Shown one piece after another: positions 8,650 through 17,048 of a stretch of DNA of 64,000 nucleotides. The stretch lies in contig NZ_MLYR01000017.1 in the NCBI RefSeq assembly GCF_001866655.1, positions 62,001-126,000 of the forward strand. The letters run 5' to 3'. The position numbers and the translations under genes are program-made. Source of the DNA: Bacillus sp. MUM 116 (lineage in GTDB: Bacteria; Bacillota; Bacilli; Bacillales; Cytobacillaceae). The notes below the pieces were generated by a model. The model had not been told where the DNA came from and did no database searches. It saw only the letters and a list, made by a program, of their open reading frames with translations. Each line of letters starts with the position of its first letter. Position 1 is the first letter of the stretch.

Positions 8650-10326
8650 ATGTTTTTGGAGAAAGAGTTTAAAGAAGAAATAGACTTATCCAAGTCATTA
8701 AAACTGTCAGGAGTGGATTGTCTATTTGGTTGTGATGACCAAGGGCTCATTCCGGGGATTGATCAATCAAATATTCGTTATTTTCAATTAAACCACGAAC
8801 AGGCTGCGGTTCATGCTGCGGACGGCTTTGCCCGTGCAACAGGGATTCCGGGAGTCGTTCTCCTTTCAAGCGCTGCCGGGATCTCCAATGCTATTACAGG
8901 AATTGCCACCGCCTACAGCGATTCAGTACCACTTGTCATTATCGCTGGTCCGCTTGCCGCCAAACCACAAAATAAGGAAGCACTACAAGAACTCGATATT
9001 TTAGGAATCACGATGCCGATTACAAAGTATTCTTTTAAACTGAATGATTGGGGACGTTTTGCCGAGGCGTTGCAAAGTGCCTTAACGATTGCTGCTGATG
9101 GAAGACCCGGGCCGGTTTTAATCGAGTATACGATGGAGCCTTCAGCAGATTTCCAAGAAGAAATCCCAAGTTACCGCCGCCATGCCCGAAGTCAAATGAG
9201 AGAAGGACAGATGGAAAAATCAATAAACTCGGCGGTCGAATTGTTTGAAACAGCCAGGAAACCCGTTCTTTTTATTGGCGGCGGTGTGATTTCTTCGGGA
9301 GCGGCCGATAGTTTAAGAGAGATTGTCCGACAGGCGCGGATACCGGTAGTAAGTTCTCTCATGGGCATTGGTGCTATGGAGGCTAAAAATCCACTATACT
9401 TAGGAATGCTTGGAATGCATGGAACATTCGCAGCGAATAAAGCGGTGCATCAATGTGATTTATTGATTAGTATCGGGGTTCGCTTTAGTGATAGGGTTAC
9501 AGGGAAAATCAGCGGCTTTTCACCAAAATCAAAAAAAATCCATGTTGACGTGGATCCGGCCGAAATTAACAAAATCATCTCAGTGGATTTACCGATTGTC
9601 AGTGATGCAAAAGCGTTTTTATCCAAGCTAAAAGAAAAATTAAATTATAATCAAATTTTTAGAGATGCCGAAATGTGGACCAATGAAGTAATCGGGTGGA
9701 AACGGACAGTGCCGCGTTTTGACAAGTACCACAGTATTCTTAGTCCGCAGGCGGTAATAAAAAAACTGAATGAATATTCATCTCGTGAAACAATCGTGGT
9801 GACCGATGTTGGCCAGCATCAAATTTGGACAGCGCATCATTATCATTTTTCCTCTCCTAGAACACTGATTACATCAGGCGGATTAGGAACAATGGGGTAT
9901 GGGCTTCCGGCGGCAATTGGGGCAGCAGCGGCATGTCCGGGGAAGCCTGTTCTTTGTGTATCTGGTGACGGAAGCTTTCAAATGAATCTTCAGGAATTAA
10001 TCATTGCGGTAAAGTATCAGCTTCCAATCAAGATAGCCATTCTAAATAATGGCTATTTGGGGATGGTTCGCCAGTGGCAGGAGCTCTTTTACCATGGACG
10101 CTATTCTTCCGTTAAAATTAGCTCGCCAAATTTTGCAAAACTGGCAGAGGCATATGGCGTTCCCGGTTATAAGGTACGTTCGGAGGAAGAAGTTGAACGG
10201 GTAATAGCAGAGGCTTTTCAGCATAGCGGCCCAGCCTTAATTGAATTTGATGTGGTGGAAGAGGAAAATGTATATCCAATGGTACCGCCAAACCACAGCA
10301 ACCACCAAATCATTCTATCACGGTGA
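8650..10326 (+). CDS. Acetolactate synthase large-subunit-like ThDP enzyme
   Basis: A 558-residue thiamine-diphosphate enzyme with the three-domain plan of IlvB. The ThDP-activating glutamate is in LNHEQAAVHAADGF (Glu50) and the cofactor motif GDGSF...LNNGYLGMVRQWQ begins near residue 439; the C-terminus ends NVYPMVPP as in acetolactate synthases. Family members join two pyruvates, or pyruvate and 2-oxobutyrate. Oddly, SSAAG (73-77) replaces the usual TSGPG, and no small regulatory subunit or ilvC is next to it, so a specialised or catabolic role is possible. The stop codon (10324-10326) is supplied by a dispersed element. Confidence 0.75.
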   Translation: MFLEKEFKEEIDLSKSLKLSGVDCLFGCDDQGLIPGIDQSNIRYFQLNHEQAAVHAADGFARATGIPGVVLLSSAAGISNAITGIATAYSDSVPLVIIAGPLAAKPQNKEALQELDILGITMPITKYSFKLNDWGRFAEALQSALTIAADGRPGPVLIEYTMEPSADFQEEIPSYRRHARSQMREGQMEKSINSAVELFETARKPVLFIGGGVISSGAADSLREIVRQARIPVVSSLMGIGAMEAKNPLYLGMLGMHGTFAANKAVHQCDLLISIGVRFSDRVTGKISGFSPKSKKIHVDVDPAEINKIISVDLPIVSDAKAFLSKLKEKLNYNQIFRDAEMWTNEVIGWKRTVPRFDKYHSILSPQAVIKKLNEYSSRETIVVTDVGQHQIWTAHHYHFSSPRTLITSGGLGTMGYGLPAAIGAAAACPGKPVLCVSGDGSFQMNLQELIIAVKYQLPIKIAILNNGYLGMVRQWQELFYHGRYSSVKISSPNFAKLAEAYGVPGYKVRSEEEVERVIAEAFQHSGPALIEFDVVEEENVYPMVPPNHSNHQIILSR

Positions 10327-10375
10327 CAGGCACTGCCCGTGGACAAAATGCGTTTTTTGTCTGTCTGGAGTGGAC
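10322..10375 (+). repeat. GTGACAGGCACC dispersed element, copy 4, supplying a stop codon
   Basis: GGTGACAGGCACTGCCCGTG followed by the GGACAAAA / TTTTTTGTC dyad and GAGTGGACA. The TGA inside its first GTGACA is the stop codon of the acetolactate-synthase-like gene. Confidence 0.88.
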
Positions 10376-10402
10376 AGTGCAATTTGAAGCGATGACAATA
10401 AA

Positions 10403-10434
10403 AAGGCAGAAGCTTGGAAAACGGCTTCTGCCTT
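10403..10434 (-). terminator. Terminator of the iclR-type gene
   Basis: A perfect 11-bp stem (AAGGCAGAAGC / GCTTCTGCCTT) starts at the regulator's stop codon. On the minus strand it is followed by TTTTTA, and it lies between two convergent genes. Confidence 0.8.
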
Positions 10435-11170
10435 AAAATTTGTACCCTAATTTGGAGGAAATGCGCATCCCATATTCGACTATCTTTTCCTTTAAAAAAG
10501 ATTTTCTTTCTTCTGATATATTGAACGAAACGTATCCAATGCTGATAGCGCCCATCAGTTCATTTATTTGATTAAAAATAGGTGCAGCTACAGAGGAGGT
10601 TCCCGACGTTTTCTCCCCGTGACTCTCTCCAAATCCCTTCGTACGGATTTCATTTAAATTTTTTAAAAAAGCCTCCTCCTCCTCTTTGGGAACGAGAGAT
10701 TCCACGATTTTTAAAGCTTCGGACTTCGGCATGTTCGCTAGCATCACTTTATTAGCAGCCCCAATATTCAGTGGAATTCGAATCCCCAATTGGTCATAAA
10801 TACGAATAGGGTTGGACTGGCAGTCAATTCTTTCGACAATTAAGGATTCTTGTCCAATCGGTTTACTAAAATAAACACTTTCTTCGACTTCATACATTAA
10901 TTTTTCCATTTCTGGGCGGATCTGACCGACGAAATCAAAAGTATCATACATTTGCAAACCATATTCCAGCCACTTATTCCCTAAAGAATAGAGCTTTAAA
11001 TCCGGGTCCTGTTGAATCAGCCCATGTTTTTTCATAGATTGTAAAATGCGATGCATCGTGCTGACAGGTAAATCACATTCCTTCGATAAATCGGTAATCG
11101 AAAACCATCTTCTTGTTTCATTTCCGGCGAGGACGGCCGCAACTTGCATGGCGCGGTCAATTGTTTGCAT
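10433..11170 (-). CDS. IclR family transcriptional regulator
   Basis: A 245-residue regulator with an N-terminal winged helix-turn-helix (about residues 5-65, LPVSTMHRILQSMKKHGLI) and a C-terminal IclR effector domain (about 80-240). IclR proteins bind small carboxylic or aromatic ligands and usually regulate a neighbouring or divergent operon. It is divergent from the DDAH-like hydrolase and permease genes with a palindromic site between, so it most likely controls them. The ThDP enzyme convergent with it may be a second target. The ligand cannot be read from sequence. Confidence 0.87.
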   Translation of the reverse strand: MQTIDRAMQVAAVLAGNETRRWFSITDLSKECDLPVSTMHRILQSMKKHGLIQQDPDLKLYSLGNKWLEYGLQMYDTFDFVGQIRPEMEKLMYEVEESVYFSKPIGQESLIVERIDCQSNPIRIYDQLGIRIPLNIGAANKVMLANMPKSEALKIVESLVPKEEEEAFLKNLNEIRTKGFGESHGEKTSGTSSVAAPIFNQINELMGAISIGYVSFNISEERKSFLKEKIVEYGMRISSKLGYKF

Positions 11171-11252
11171 ATGCTCAACTCCTATTCCTTTCTATTATCT
11201 ACTATAGCGTGAAAAATTTAAAAACAAAATGATTCAGTAAATTCATAATATA

Positions 11253-11281
11253 TTGACACGCCGGTTTATCTATCATAATAT
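11253..11281 (+). promoter_or_regulatory. Sigma-A promoter of the hydrolase-permease operon
   Basis: TTGACA (11253-11258), a 17-bp spacer and TAATAT (11276-11281), 66 bases upstream of the TTG start. Confidence 0.7.
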
Positions 11282-11291
11282 TTCATTAAAG

Positions 11292-11331
11292 GTTTTCCTC
11301 TATAGGGAAACAAATTCCGTTATGTGGAAAA
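11292..11331. promoter_or_regulatory. Candidate IclR operators
   Basis: Two inverted repeats follow the promoter: GTTTTCC-N6-GGGAAAC (11292-11311, one mismatch) and TTCC-N7-GGAA (11316-11330). Their place downstream of the -10 element suggests repression by the divergent IclR protein. This is inferred from position and symmetry. Confidence 0.45.
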
Positions 11332-11346
11332 ATAGGAGGGATAACA

Positions 11347-12219
11347 TTGAAGTACAGTCAATCCATGCATAAAAAACTAGACCATGTTATTGTGAAACAT
11401 CCAAAGGATGCGTTTCTTAACCAAGAACATTTAAGTAAGGAATGGAAAAAATTTAACTACATTGAGGAGCCGGATTTTATAAAAGCCCAACATGAATATG
11501 AAAAATTTCTTTCCATTTTAAACCAGCATGTAGAACAAATTGATTTTTTACCGGCCTCTGAAAGTGTCGGATTGGATTCGCTCTATGCCCACGATCCTGT
11601 TAAGTTCACTAAAAAAGGGGCTATTATTTTAAAATCAGGGAAAAAATTGCGCCAGCCTGAAGCTGAGGCGTATAAGCAATTTTTGCAGGAAAAAGGAATA
11701 CCAATTATCGGGGAGCTAACCGGAGATGCTGTCTGTGATGGTGGGGACATTGTTTGGCTCGATGACCGGACATTGCTTGTCGGCCGCGGCTATCGCACAA
11801 ATGATGAAGCAATTCGGCAGCTTAAAGAGATTACAAAGGATTTAGTGGATGAATTTGTTGTTGTGCAGCTTCCGCATGACCTTGGTGAGGATGAATGTCT
11901 CCATCTCATGTCCTTTATTAGTTTAGTAGACAAGGACCTTGCGGTTGTTTCTTCGCGATTAATGCCAGTGTTTCTTCGACAAATGCTGATCGAGCGTGGA
12001 ATTCAATTAGTTGAGGTTCCAGAAGATGAATATCTTCGTCTCGGATGTAATGTTCTTGCACTGGCACCGCGTGTTTGTATGATTGTCTCTGAAAACCCTT
12101 CCACGAAGCAGCAGTTACTTGATGCCGGGGCAACGGTTTATGAGTACGAAGGAAATGAAATTTCTTACCTTGGAACAGGCGGTCCGACATGTCTTACATG
12201 TCCTGTGGTCCGTTCATAA
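11347..12219 (+). CDS. DDAH-like dimethylarginine/arginine hydrolase (guanidine-modifying superfamily)
   Basis: A 290-residue enzyme of the arginine deiminase / dimethylarginine dimethylaminohydrolase superfamily. The acidic DGGDIVW is in the middle, the catalytic histidine is in HLMSFISLVD (compare HLKSF in DDAH), and the nucleophile is probably Cys282 in GGPTCLTCPVVR near the C-terminus. Such enzymes convert methylated arginine or arginine to citrulline. The substrate is inferred. The TTG start follows AGGAGGG by 6 bases. The gene is 29 bases upstream of a RocE-like permease, suggesting uptake and hydrolysis of a guanidino amino acid. Confidence 0.75.
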   Translation: MKYSQSMHKKLDHVIVKHPKDAFLNQEHLSKEWKKFNYIEEPDFIKAQHEYEKFLSILNQHVEQIDFLPASESVGLDSLYAHDPVKFTKKGAIILKSGKKLRQPEAEAYKQFLQEKGIPIIGELTGDAVCDGGDIVWLDDRTLLVGRGYRTNDEAIRQLKEITKDLVDEFVVVQLPHDLGEDECLHLMSFISLVDKDLAVVSSRLMPVFLRQMLIERGIQLVEVPEDEYLRLGCNVLALAPRVCMIVSENPSTKQQLLDAGATVYEYEGNEISYLGTGGPTCLTCPVVRS

Positions 12220-12248
12220 AACAATAAACGAGGGGTGTGGGAAGTGTG

Positions 12249-13664
12249 ATGGAACAAGGGGCTCAGCAAAATCAGCAAAATCAGCAAAATCAGTTAAATC
12301 GTTCCATGAAGCGGCGACATTTATTTATGCTCTCGCTTGGGGGGGTCATTGGAACAGGATTATTTTTAAATGCAGGGTATACCATTCATGAAGCAGGTGT
12401 AGGCGGTTCACTTATCGGTTATTTATTTGGCGGAATTATTCTTTATTTAGTTATGGTTTGCTTGGGAGAACTTGCCGTCTACATGCCTGTTACGGGTTCC
12501 TTCCAAACCTATGCAACCAAATTTATTAATCCTGCAGCAGGGTTTTCCTTAGGCTGGATGTATTTTATCGGCTCGGCAACAACCGCCGGGGTGGAATTTA
12601 CTGCAGCCGGAATGCTAATGAAGCGCTGGTTTCCTGATATTTCAGTTTGGATTTGGTGTGCAATTTTTATCGCCTTGTTATTTTTGCTTAATGCATTGAC
12701 GACAAAAGGCTTTGCCGAGGCAGAATATTGGTTTGCCGGGATTAAGGTAATAGCAGTCATTTTCTTTATTATTATTGGATTGGGAGCGATTTTTGGCATC
12801 ATCCCATTGTCAGACCGTCCGGCACCATTTGCGAAAAATTTTGCTCCATCGGGGCTGTTCCCGACTGGATTTCTCATTCTTTTTACGACAATGATGAATG
12901 TTATTTTTTCATACCAAGGATCGGAATTGATCGGGATTGCTGCGGGAGAAAGTGAAGATCCCCAGAAGAACATCCCTCGTGCAATTCGCAATGTCCTATT
13001 TAGAATTATTGTTTTTTATCTTGCTTCGATTGTGATTTTATCAGCGATTTTTCCAACAAAGGAATTGGGGCTGTTAGAGAGTCCGTTTGTAAAGCTTATG
13101 GATTTGGCGGGGATTCCGTTCGCGCCTGACATTATGAACTTTATTATCTTAACGGCAATTTTATCTGTTGGGAACTCGTGTATTTATGCTTCAACCCGAT
13201 TGCTGTGGGCGATGGCTGGAGAAGGGATGGCACCTAAGTATTTTGGGAAACTTTCCAAGCGCAAGGTTCCGTTTACCGCCCTTGTCTTTACGATGATTTT
13301 TTCACTTTTGTCCTTGTTAACAAGTTTTATTGCTGCAGATACCGTGTTTGTATTATTAATGTCGATTGCCGGGATTTCTGTTACGATTTCCTGGATTGGA
13401 ATAGCCCTCTCACAATTGATGTTCCGGCGTAAATATTTGCAGGGGGGCGGAAGATTGGAAGATTTGCAGTACAAGGTTCCATTCTACCCATTGATTCCAA
13501 TTATTTGTATCGTATCTTGTGTTTCCATCTTAATCTTCCTGGCCTTTGACCCAACACAGTTAGTCGGACTGCTAGTCGGATTAGGATTCTTGCTTGTATG
13601 CTATTTTGGATATTACCTAAAGGATAAAAAAGCAGCAAAGGCCGAATCGGAAATTACCAGCTGA
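12249..13664 (+). CDS. RocE-like amino acid permease (APC superfamily)
   Basis: About 471 residues with some twelve membrane helices. The opening RSMKRRHLFMLSLGGVIGTG, the SYQGSELIGIAAGESEDP loop and the RRKYLQGGGRLEDLQYK tail all resemble the B. subtilis arginine/ornithine permease RocE. It is probably co-transcribed with the DDAH-like hydrolase. The N-terminus carries an in-frame 9-bp tandem repeat (CAGCAAAAT, three copies from 12264) coding for QQN. The start is uncertain among GTG 12237, GTG 12246 and ATG 12249. Confidence 0.82.
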   Translation: MEQGAQQNQQNQQNQLNRSMKRRHLFMLSLGGVIGTGLFLNAGYTIHEAGVGGSLIGYLFGGIILYLVMVCLGELAVYMPVTGSFQTYATKFINPAAGFSLGWMYFIGSATTAGVEFTAAGMLMKRWFPDISVWIWCAIFIALLFLLNALTTKGFAEAEYWFAGIKVIAVIFFIIIGLGAIFGIIPLSDRPAPFAKNFAPSGLFPTGFLILFTTMMNVIFSYQGSELIGIAAGESEDPQKNIPRAIRNVLFRIIVFYLASIVILSAIFPTKELGLLESPFVKLMDLAGIPFAPDIMNFIILTAILSVGNSCIYASTRLLWAMAGEGMAPKYFGKLSKRKVPFTALVFTMIFSLLSLLTSFIAADTVFVLLMSIAGISVTISWIGIALSQLMFRRKYLQGGGRLEDLQYKVPFYPLIPIICIVSCVSILIFLAFDPTQLVGLLVGLGFLLVCYFGYYLKDKKAAKAESEITS

Positions 13665-13698
13665 TAGAATAAAGTGATAAATAAAAGTGACAATAAAA

Positions 13699-13751
13699 GT
13701 GACAGGCACCGCCCGTGGACAATATGACTTTTTTGTCCATGTCGAGTGGAC
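13699..13751 (+). repeat. GTGACAGGCACC dispersed element, copy 5
   Basis: GTGACAGGCACCGCCCGTGG, then the GGACAA / TTTGTCC dyad and GAGTGGACA, 35 bases after the permease stop. The intervening bases contain further GTGATAA and GTGACAA stretches that look like decayed starts of the element. Confidence 0.87.
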
Positions 13752-13764
13752 AAGTTACAATAAA

Positions 13765-13806
13765 AACAAACGAAGATGCTCTCTTGCAAGGGCATCTTCG
13801 TTTGTT
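13765..13806 (+). terminator. Terminator after the permease gene
   Basis: A 14-bp stem (ACAAACGAAGATGC / GCATCTTCGTTTGT) around a 12-base loop, followed by TTTTC. Confidence 0.85.
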
Positions 13807-13890
13807 TTCTACCTTTAATAACAATCTCACCCCTTTTGCATAGATTGATTGTAATATAGTTACTATGAATAAAGGGGATTCAGGAAATTT

Positions 13891-15438
13891 ATGACTGCTC
13901 TGATGATCATTTTGGGTGTAATTGTTATCGGGCTGCTCAGTATATTTTTATGGCTTCGGAGTATCGCAAAAAGACCTCAGCACTCGATTATCCGATTGCA
14001 TCCGTATTTGGGCTGGATGCGTTACCTTTTAGAACAGATGGGACCAAAGCTAAGACAATATTGGTATGAAAATGATAATGATGGCCGACCATTTTCGCGA
14101 TATGACTTTTTAGGAATCGTTTTTTCATCGAAATATCGAAATGATCTTTTAAGCTTCGGTTCTAAAAGGAACTTTGATCAGCCCGGTTATTATATAGCAA
14201 ACAGTTTGTTTCCTCTGCTAACGGAGGAACTTCGAGTGGACAATCAGGAAAAGATTCATGCGATGAAATATAAAATTGAGCATGAGGGACTGTTTACACG
14301 CCGGGAGCAGCTAGAAAATGATACAGCCTCGCGTTGGCTGTATCCTACTGAGGACGCCATTATTGTAGGACCGAACCGGCAAGTTCCATGGAAACTTTGC
14401 GGCCCGTTTGGAGCATCAGCAACATCCTACGGTTCTGTCGGCGAAAATTATATTCTTGCAACAGGACTTGGCAGCAAAATGGCAGGTGGTTCTTGGATTA
14501 ATACAGGGGAAGGCGGAGTGGCGCCGGAACACTTAGAAAGTGGAGCAGATGTTGTGGCGCAAATCGGTCCCGGTTTATTTGGATTTCGTGATGCCAACGG
14601 AGATTTTTCATTACCGGATTTTATGTTGAAGGCGAAGGAACCCAATATTAAAGCATTTGAACTGAAATTTGGTCAAGGCGCAAAAATTCGCGGAGGTCAT
14701 CTTGAGGGAGCAAAGGTTACAGCTAAAGTGGCCAGTATTCGCAATGTCCCTGTAGGTCAGACAATCAATTCTCCAAATCGTTTTCCTTTTTTGCGAAATG
14801 CTGAGGAAATGCTTCGGTTTGTGAAGCTCCTGCAAAAGGAAGGCGGGAAGCCGGTTGGTATTAAGATTGTTGTTGGAGCACCATCCATGCTGGACGAATT
14901 GTTTTTTACCATGAAAAGGTTACAAATCTATCCTGATTTTATTACAATCGACGGTGGTGAAGGCGGTACAGGTGCCACCTATAAATCGATGGCAGATACA
15001 ATGGGGCTTCCGCTCTATCCGGCTTTGATTACCTTTGTAGATAAGGCCTATGAGCATGGGGTTCGTGATCAATTTAAAATTTTTGCTTCCGGAAAATTGA
15101 TATCAGCAGATAAAATTGCGATTGCTCTTGCCATTGGCGCGGACGCCGTAAATTCGGCCAGGGGATTCATGATCGCAAATGGCTGTATTATGGCAATGCA
15201 GTGTCACACGGGAAAATGCCCGGCTGGGGTGACCACCACGGATCCAAAAAACCAGGAAGCACTTGTCCCGGAGGAAAAGAAATGGCGGGTCATGAACTAT
15301 ATTATTAATGTTCGGCAAGGCTTGTATGCCTTAGCGGCAGCTTGTGGTATTGATACACCACAAAAATTCACACGGGAGCATATTGTCTTCAAAGATGTCG
15401 ATGGAACAGTAAAAAAACTATCAGACCTTCTAAAGTGA
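13891..15438 (+). CDS. yerD: FMN-binding glutamate synthase family protein (YerD-like)
   Basis: A 515-residue protein with one N-terminal membrane helix (about residues 3-24) and a large FMN-binding TIM-barrel domain of the glutamate synthase large-subunit type, including ITIDGGEGGTGATYKSMADT and the cysteine cluster CHTGKCPAGVTTTDP. It lacks the glutamine amidotransferase domain, so it is not a full GltB. B. subtilis YerD has this plan; its exact role is unknown to me. It stands alone between two terminators or repeats. The stop codon TGA 15436-15438 comes from a dispersed element. Confidence 0.85.
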   Translation: MTALMIILGVIVIGLLSIFLWLRSIAKRPQHSIIRLHPYLGWMRYLLEQMGPKLRQYWYENDNDGRPFSRYDFLGIVFSSKYRNDLLSFGSKRNFDQPGYYIANSLFPLLTEELRVDNQEKIHAMKYKIEHEGLFTRREQLENDTASRWLYPTEDAIIVGPNRQVPWKLCGPFGASATSYGSVGENYILATGLGSKMAGGSWINTGEGGVAPEHLESGADVVAQIGPGLFGFRDANGDFSLPDFMLKAKEPNIKAFELKFGQGAKIRGGHLEGAKVTAKVASIRNVPVGQTINSPNRFPFLRNAEEMLRFVKLLQKEGGKPVGIKIVVGAPSMLDELFFTMKRLQIYPDFITIDGGEGGTGATYKSMADTMGLPLYPALITFVDKAYEHGVRDQFKIFASGKLISADKIAIALAIGADAVNSARGFMIANGCIMAMQCHTGKCPAGVTTTDPKNQEALVPEEKKWRVMNYIINVRQGLYALAAACGIDTPQKFTREHIVFKDVDGTVKKLSDLLK

Positions 15439-15488
15439 CAGGCACCGTTCATGGACAATTGCTCGAATTTGTCCGTGTGGGAAAGACA
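15435..15488 (+). repeat. GTGACAGGCACC dispersed element, copy 6, supplying a stop codon
   Basis: GTGACAGGCACCGTTCATGG, the GGACAATT / AATTTGTCC dyad and a decayed end. Its TGA ends the yerD reading frame. Confidence 0.87.
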
Positions 15489-15615
15489 CAAAGAATTGAT
15501 AGGTATGTCCCCATTTTTTTGCGATAACGAATAATAAGGTCATCTGCCTATCAATCTATATGCCGGTCCATCATTTAATAAAGAAACAAGATTTATTGAA
15601 TAGGGATGGATGGAA

Positions 15616-15774
15616 ATGGCGAAGAGGAATCGGGGAAAAACCATCAATTATCTGCCTTCTAGAGGGCGCGGGACATGCCCGTTGTGCGGCAGAACGAGAA
15701 TAAAGCTACTTTATCCACATATAACAGCAGAAAACGTAACGATTAAAGTTTGTAAGATGTGCCGTCATAAATAA
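15616..15774 (+). CDS. Small CXXC zinc-ribbon-like protein, 52 residues
   Basis: A short frame: ATG 15616, stop TAA 15774. Two cysteine pairs, CPLC (residues 21-24) and CKMC (46-49), are spaced as in treble-clef or zinc-ribbon proteins, and Arg and Lys are abundant, as in small RNA- or ribosome-associated proteins. GGATGG lies close upstream and a terminator follows the stop by about 40 bases, so the gene is a complete unit. I do not recognise the family; a ribosomal-protein-like or nucleic-acid-binding role is a guess. Confidence 0.65.
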   Translation: MAKRNRGKTINYLPSRGRGTCPLCGRTRIKLLYPHITAENVTIKVCKMCRHK

Positions 15775-15813
15775 TCATATTTTTCAAGAATGAGAATACA
15801 ATAGCTTTCGAGA

Positions 15814-15842
15814 GCCCCTTAATTCTAGGGGTTATTTTTTTG
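15814..15842 (+). terminator. Terminator after the 52-residue protein gene
   Basis: Stem CCCCT / AGGGG with a TAATTCT-type loop followed by ATTTTTTT. Confidence 0.75.
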
Positions 15843-15914
15843 AAAATAAAGGAACTCACGTTAAGAAAGTGGAATTACTAGGATGGATATTTTTCAAATT
15901 AATGGAGGGGAAAC

Positions 15915-16415
15915 ATGCCCAACTTAGAAACTGAACGATTATTAATCATGGATTTTTTTCCGGAATATGCAGCTGCAGCTGCGGAAGGTATCGAACAACT
16001 TAAAAAGGTTTTTCCCTACGATGTCTCCGACCAATGGCCCAACTTGGATTTTGCTGAAATCCTATCATTTATAGCCGATTCATTAGCAAAAAAACCGAAG
16101 GATTCCAAGTGGACAGGACTAATCATCCACAAAAATGACCGCATTCTCATTGGAGAAATTGGCTGCAAGGGCGGACCGAATGAAGAGGGAATCGTCGATA
16201 TTGGTTATGGAATAGTGCCAGACTATCGCGGAAAAGGGTACGCGACAGAGGCCACACAGGAGATTGTTTCATGGTTATTTTCACAGAGCCTGGCGAACAT
16301 GGTTACCGCTGATTGTCGGCATGATAATATTGGTTCGCAAATGGTACTCGAGAAGGCAGGCTTTGAAAAATACAAACAGGATGAAGAACTAATCTTTTGG
16401 AGAATTCGAAACTAA
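15915..16415 (+). CDS. GNAT family N-acetyltransferase (RimJ/RimL-like)
   Basis: A 166-residue acetyltransferase. The acetyl-CoA motif is GYGIVPDYRGKGYATEAT (about residues 96-113), followed by the motif-B stretch NIGSQMVLEKAGF. The opening TERLLIMDFFPEY is typical of RimJ-like enzymes. These acetylate amino groups of proteins, antibiotics or small molecules; the substrate cannot be told. GGAGGGGAAAC precedes the ATG. It overlaps the following DinB-fold gene. Confidence 0.85.
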   Translation: MPNLETERLLIMDFFPEYAAAAAEGIEQLKKVFPYDVSDQWPNLDFAEILSFIADSLAKKPKDSKWTGLIIHKNDRILIGEIGCKGGPNEEGIVDIGYGIVPDYRGKGYATEATQEIVSWLFSQSLANMVTADCRHDNIGSQMVLEKAGFEKYKQDEELIFWRIRN

Positions 16416-16975
16416 AAATAGATAGTAGAATCAATTTGGACCTTCAAACCTTATATATTATTGATCAAAAGGAAGGATTAAGCCCTGAGTTCAGTAAATT
16501 GGTTTCGATGATGAATTATACCAGAACCATCACCATTGAGGAAGTCAAAGGATTAACGGTTGAAGAGCTTGACTTTCATTATGCGGAGGATGCAAATTCG
16601 ATTGGAATGCTGTTAGCACATATGTCTGAAGTGGAAAAGGCCTATCAAATTTTGACCTTACAAAATCGTGACTTAACCGCTGAGGACGTAGACAGTTTGA
16701 ATCCTGCGCTGGACTTAGGACCTTCTGCTAGAGAAGCGATTAAAGGACATCCCATTGAGTATTATTTGAAAAAGTTAGAAGAGGTCCGCAATGAAACCCT
16801 AACCATGTTCAAAACTTTACCGGATGAATGGCTGTTTGAACAAACTCCGTTTTGGTGGGACCGCCCTGCCAATAACTACTTTAAATGGTTCCATGTTTTT
16901 GAGGACGAATTAAGCCATAGGGGACAGATTCGGATTATTAAAAAAATGGTTAAGAAGCAGATGGGCTCTTTGTAA
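16397..16975 (+). CDS. DinB-superfamily protein
   Basis: A protein of up to 192 residues with the DinB four-helix-bundle pattern: an N-terminal MNYTRTITIEEVKGLT-like helix, SIGMLLAHMSEVE with its metal-binding histidine, and a C-terminal DELSHRGQIRIIKK with another. The family includes thiol-dependent transferases with a metal site; the function here is unknown. The TTG start at 16397 overlaps the GNAT gene by 19 bases and has no good ribosome site, so translation may be coupled, or the true start may lie a little further in. Confidence 0.75.
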   Translation: MENSKLKIDSRINLDLQTLYIIDQKEGLSPEFSKLVSMMNYTRTITIEEVKGLTVEELDFHYAEDANSIGMLLAHMSEVEKAYQILTLQNRDLTAEDVDSLNPALDLGPSAREAIKGHPIEYYLKKLEEVRNETLTMFKTLPDEWLFEQTPFWWDRPANNYFKWFHVFEDELSHRGQIRIIKKMVKKQMGSL

Positions 16976-16996
16976 AATTTGAAAACTGCACGTATT

Positions 16997-17032
16997 AAAA
17001 AAGATGCACTTAAGGGTGAGTGCATCTTTTTT
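16997..17032. terminator. Bidirectional terminator between two DinB-fold genes
   Basis: Stem AAAAGATGCACT / AGTGCATCTTTT with an 8-base loop and T runs on both strands. The flanking genes are convergent. Confidence 0.87.
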
Positions 17033-17048
17033 ATAGGAAAACCAATTC

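Noticed and set aside
12264..12293. Short tandem CAGCAAAAT repeat as a CRISPR-like or regulatory array
   Set aside because: Only three 9-bp units without spacers, in frame inside the permease N-terminus; a simple microsatellite.
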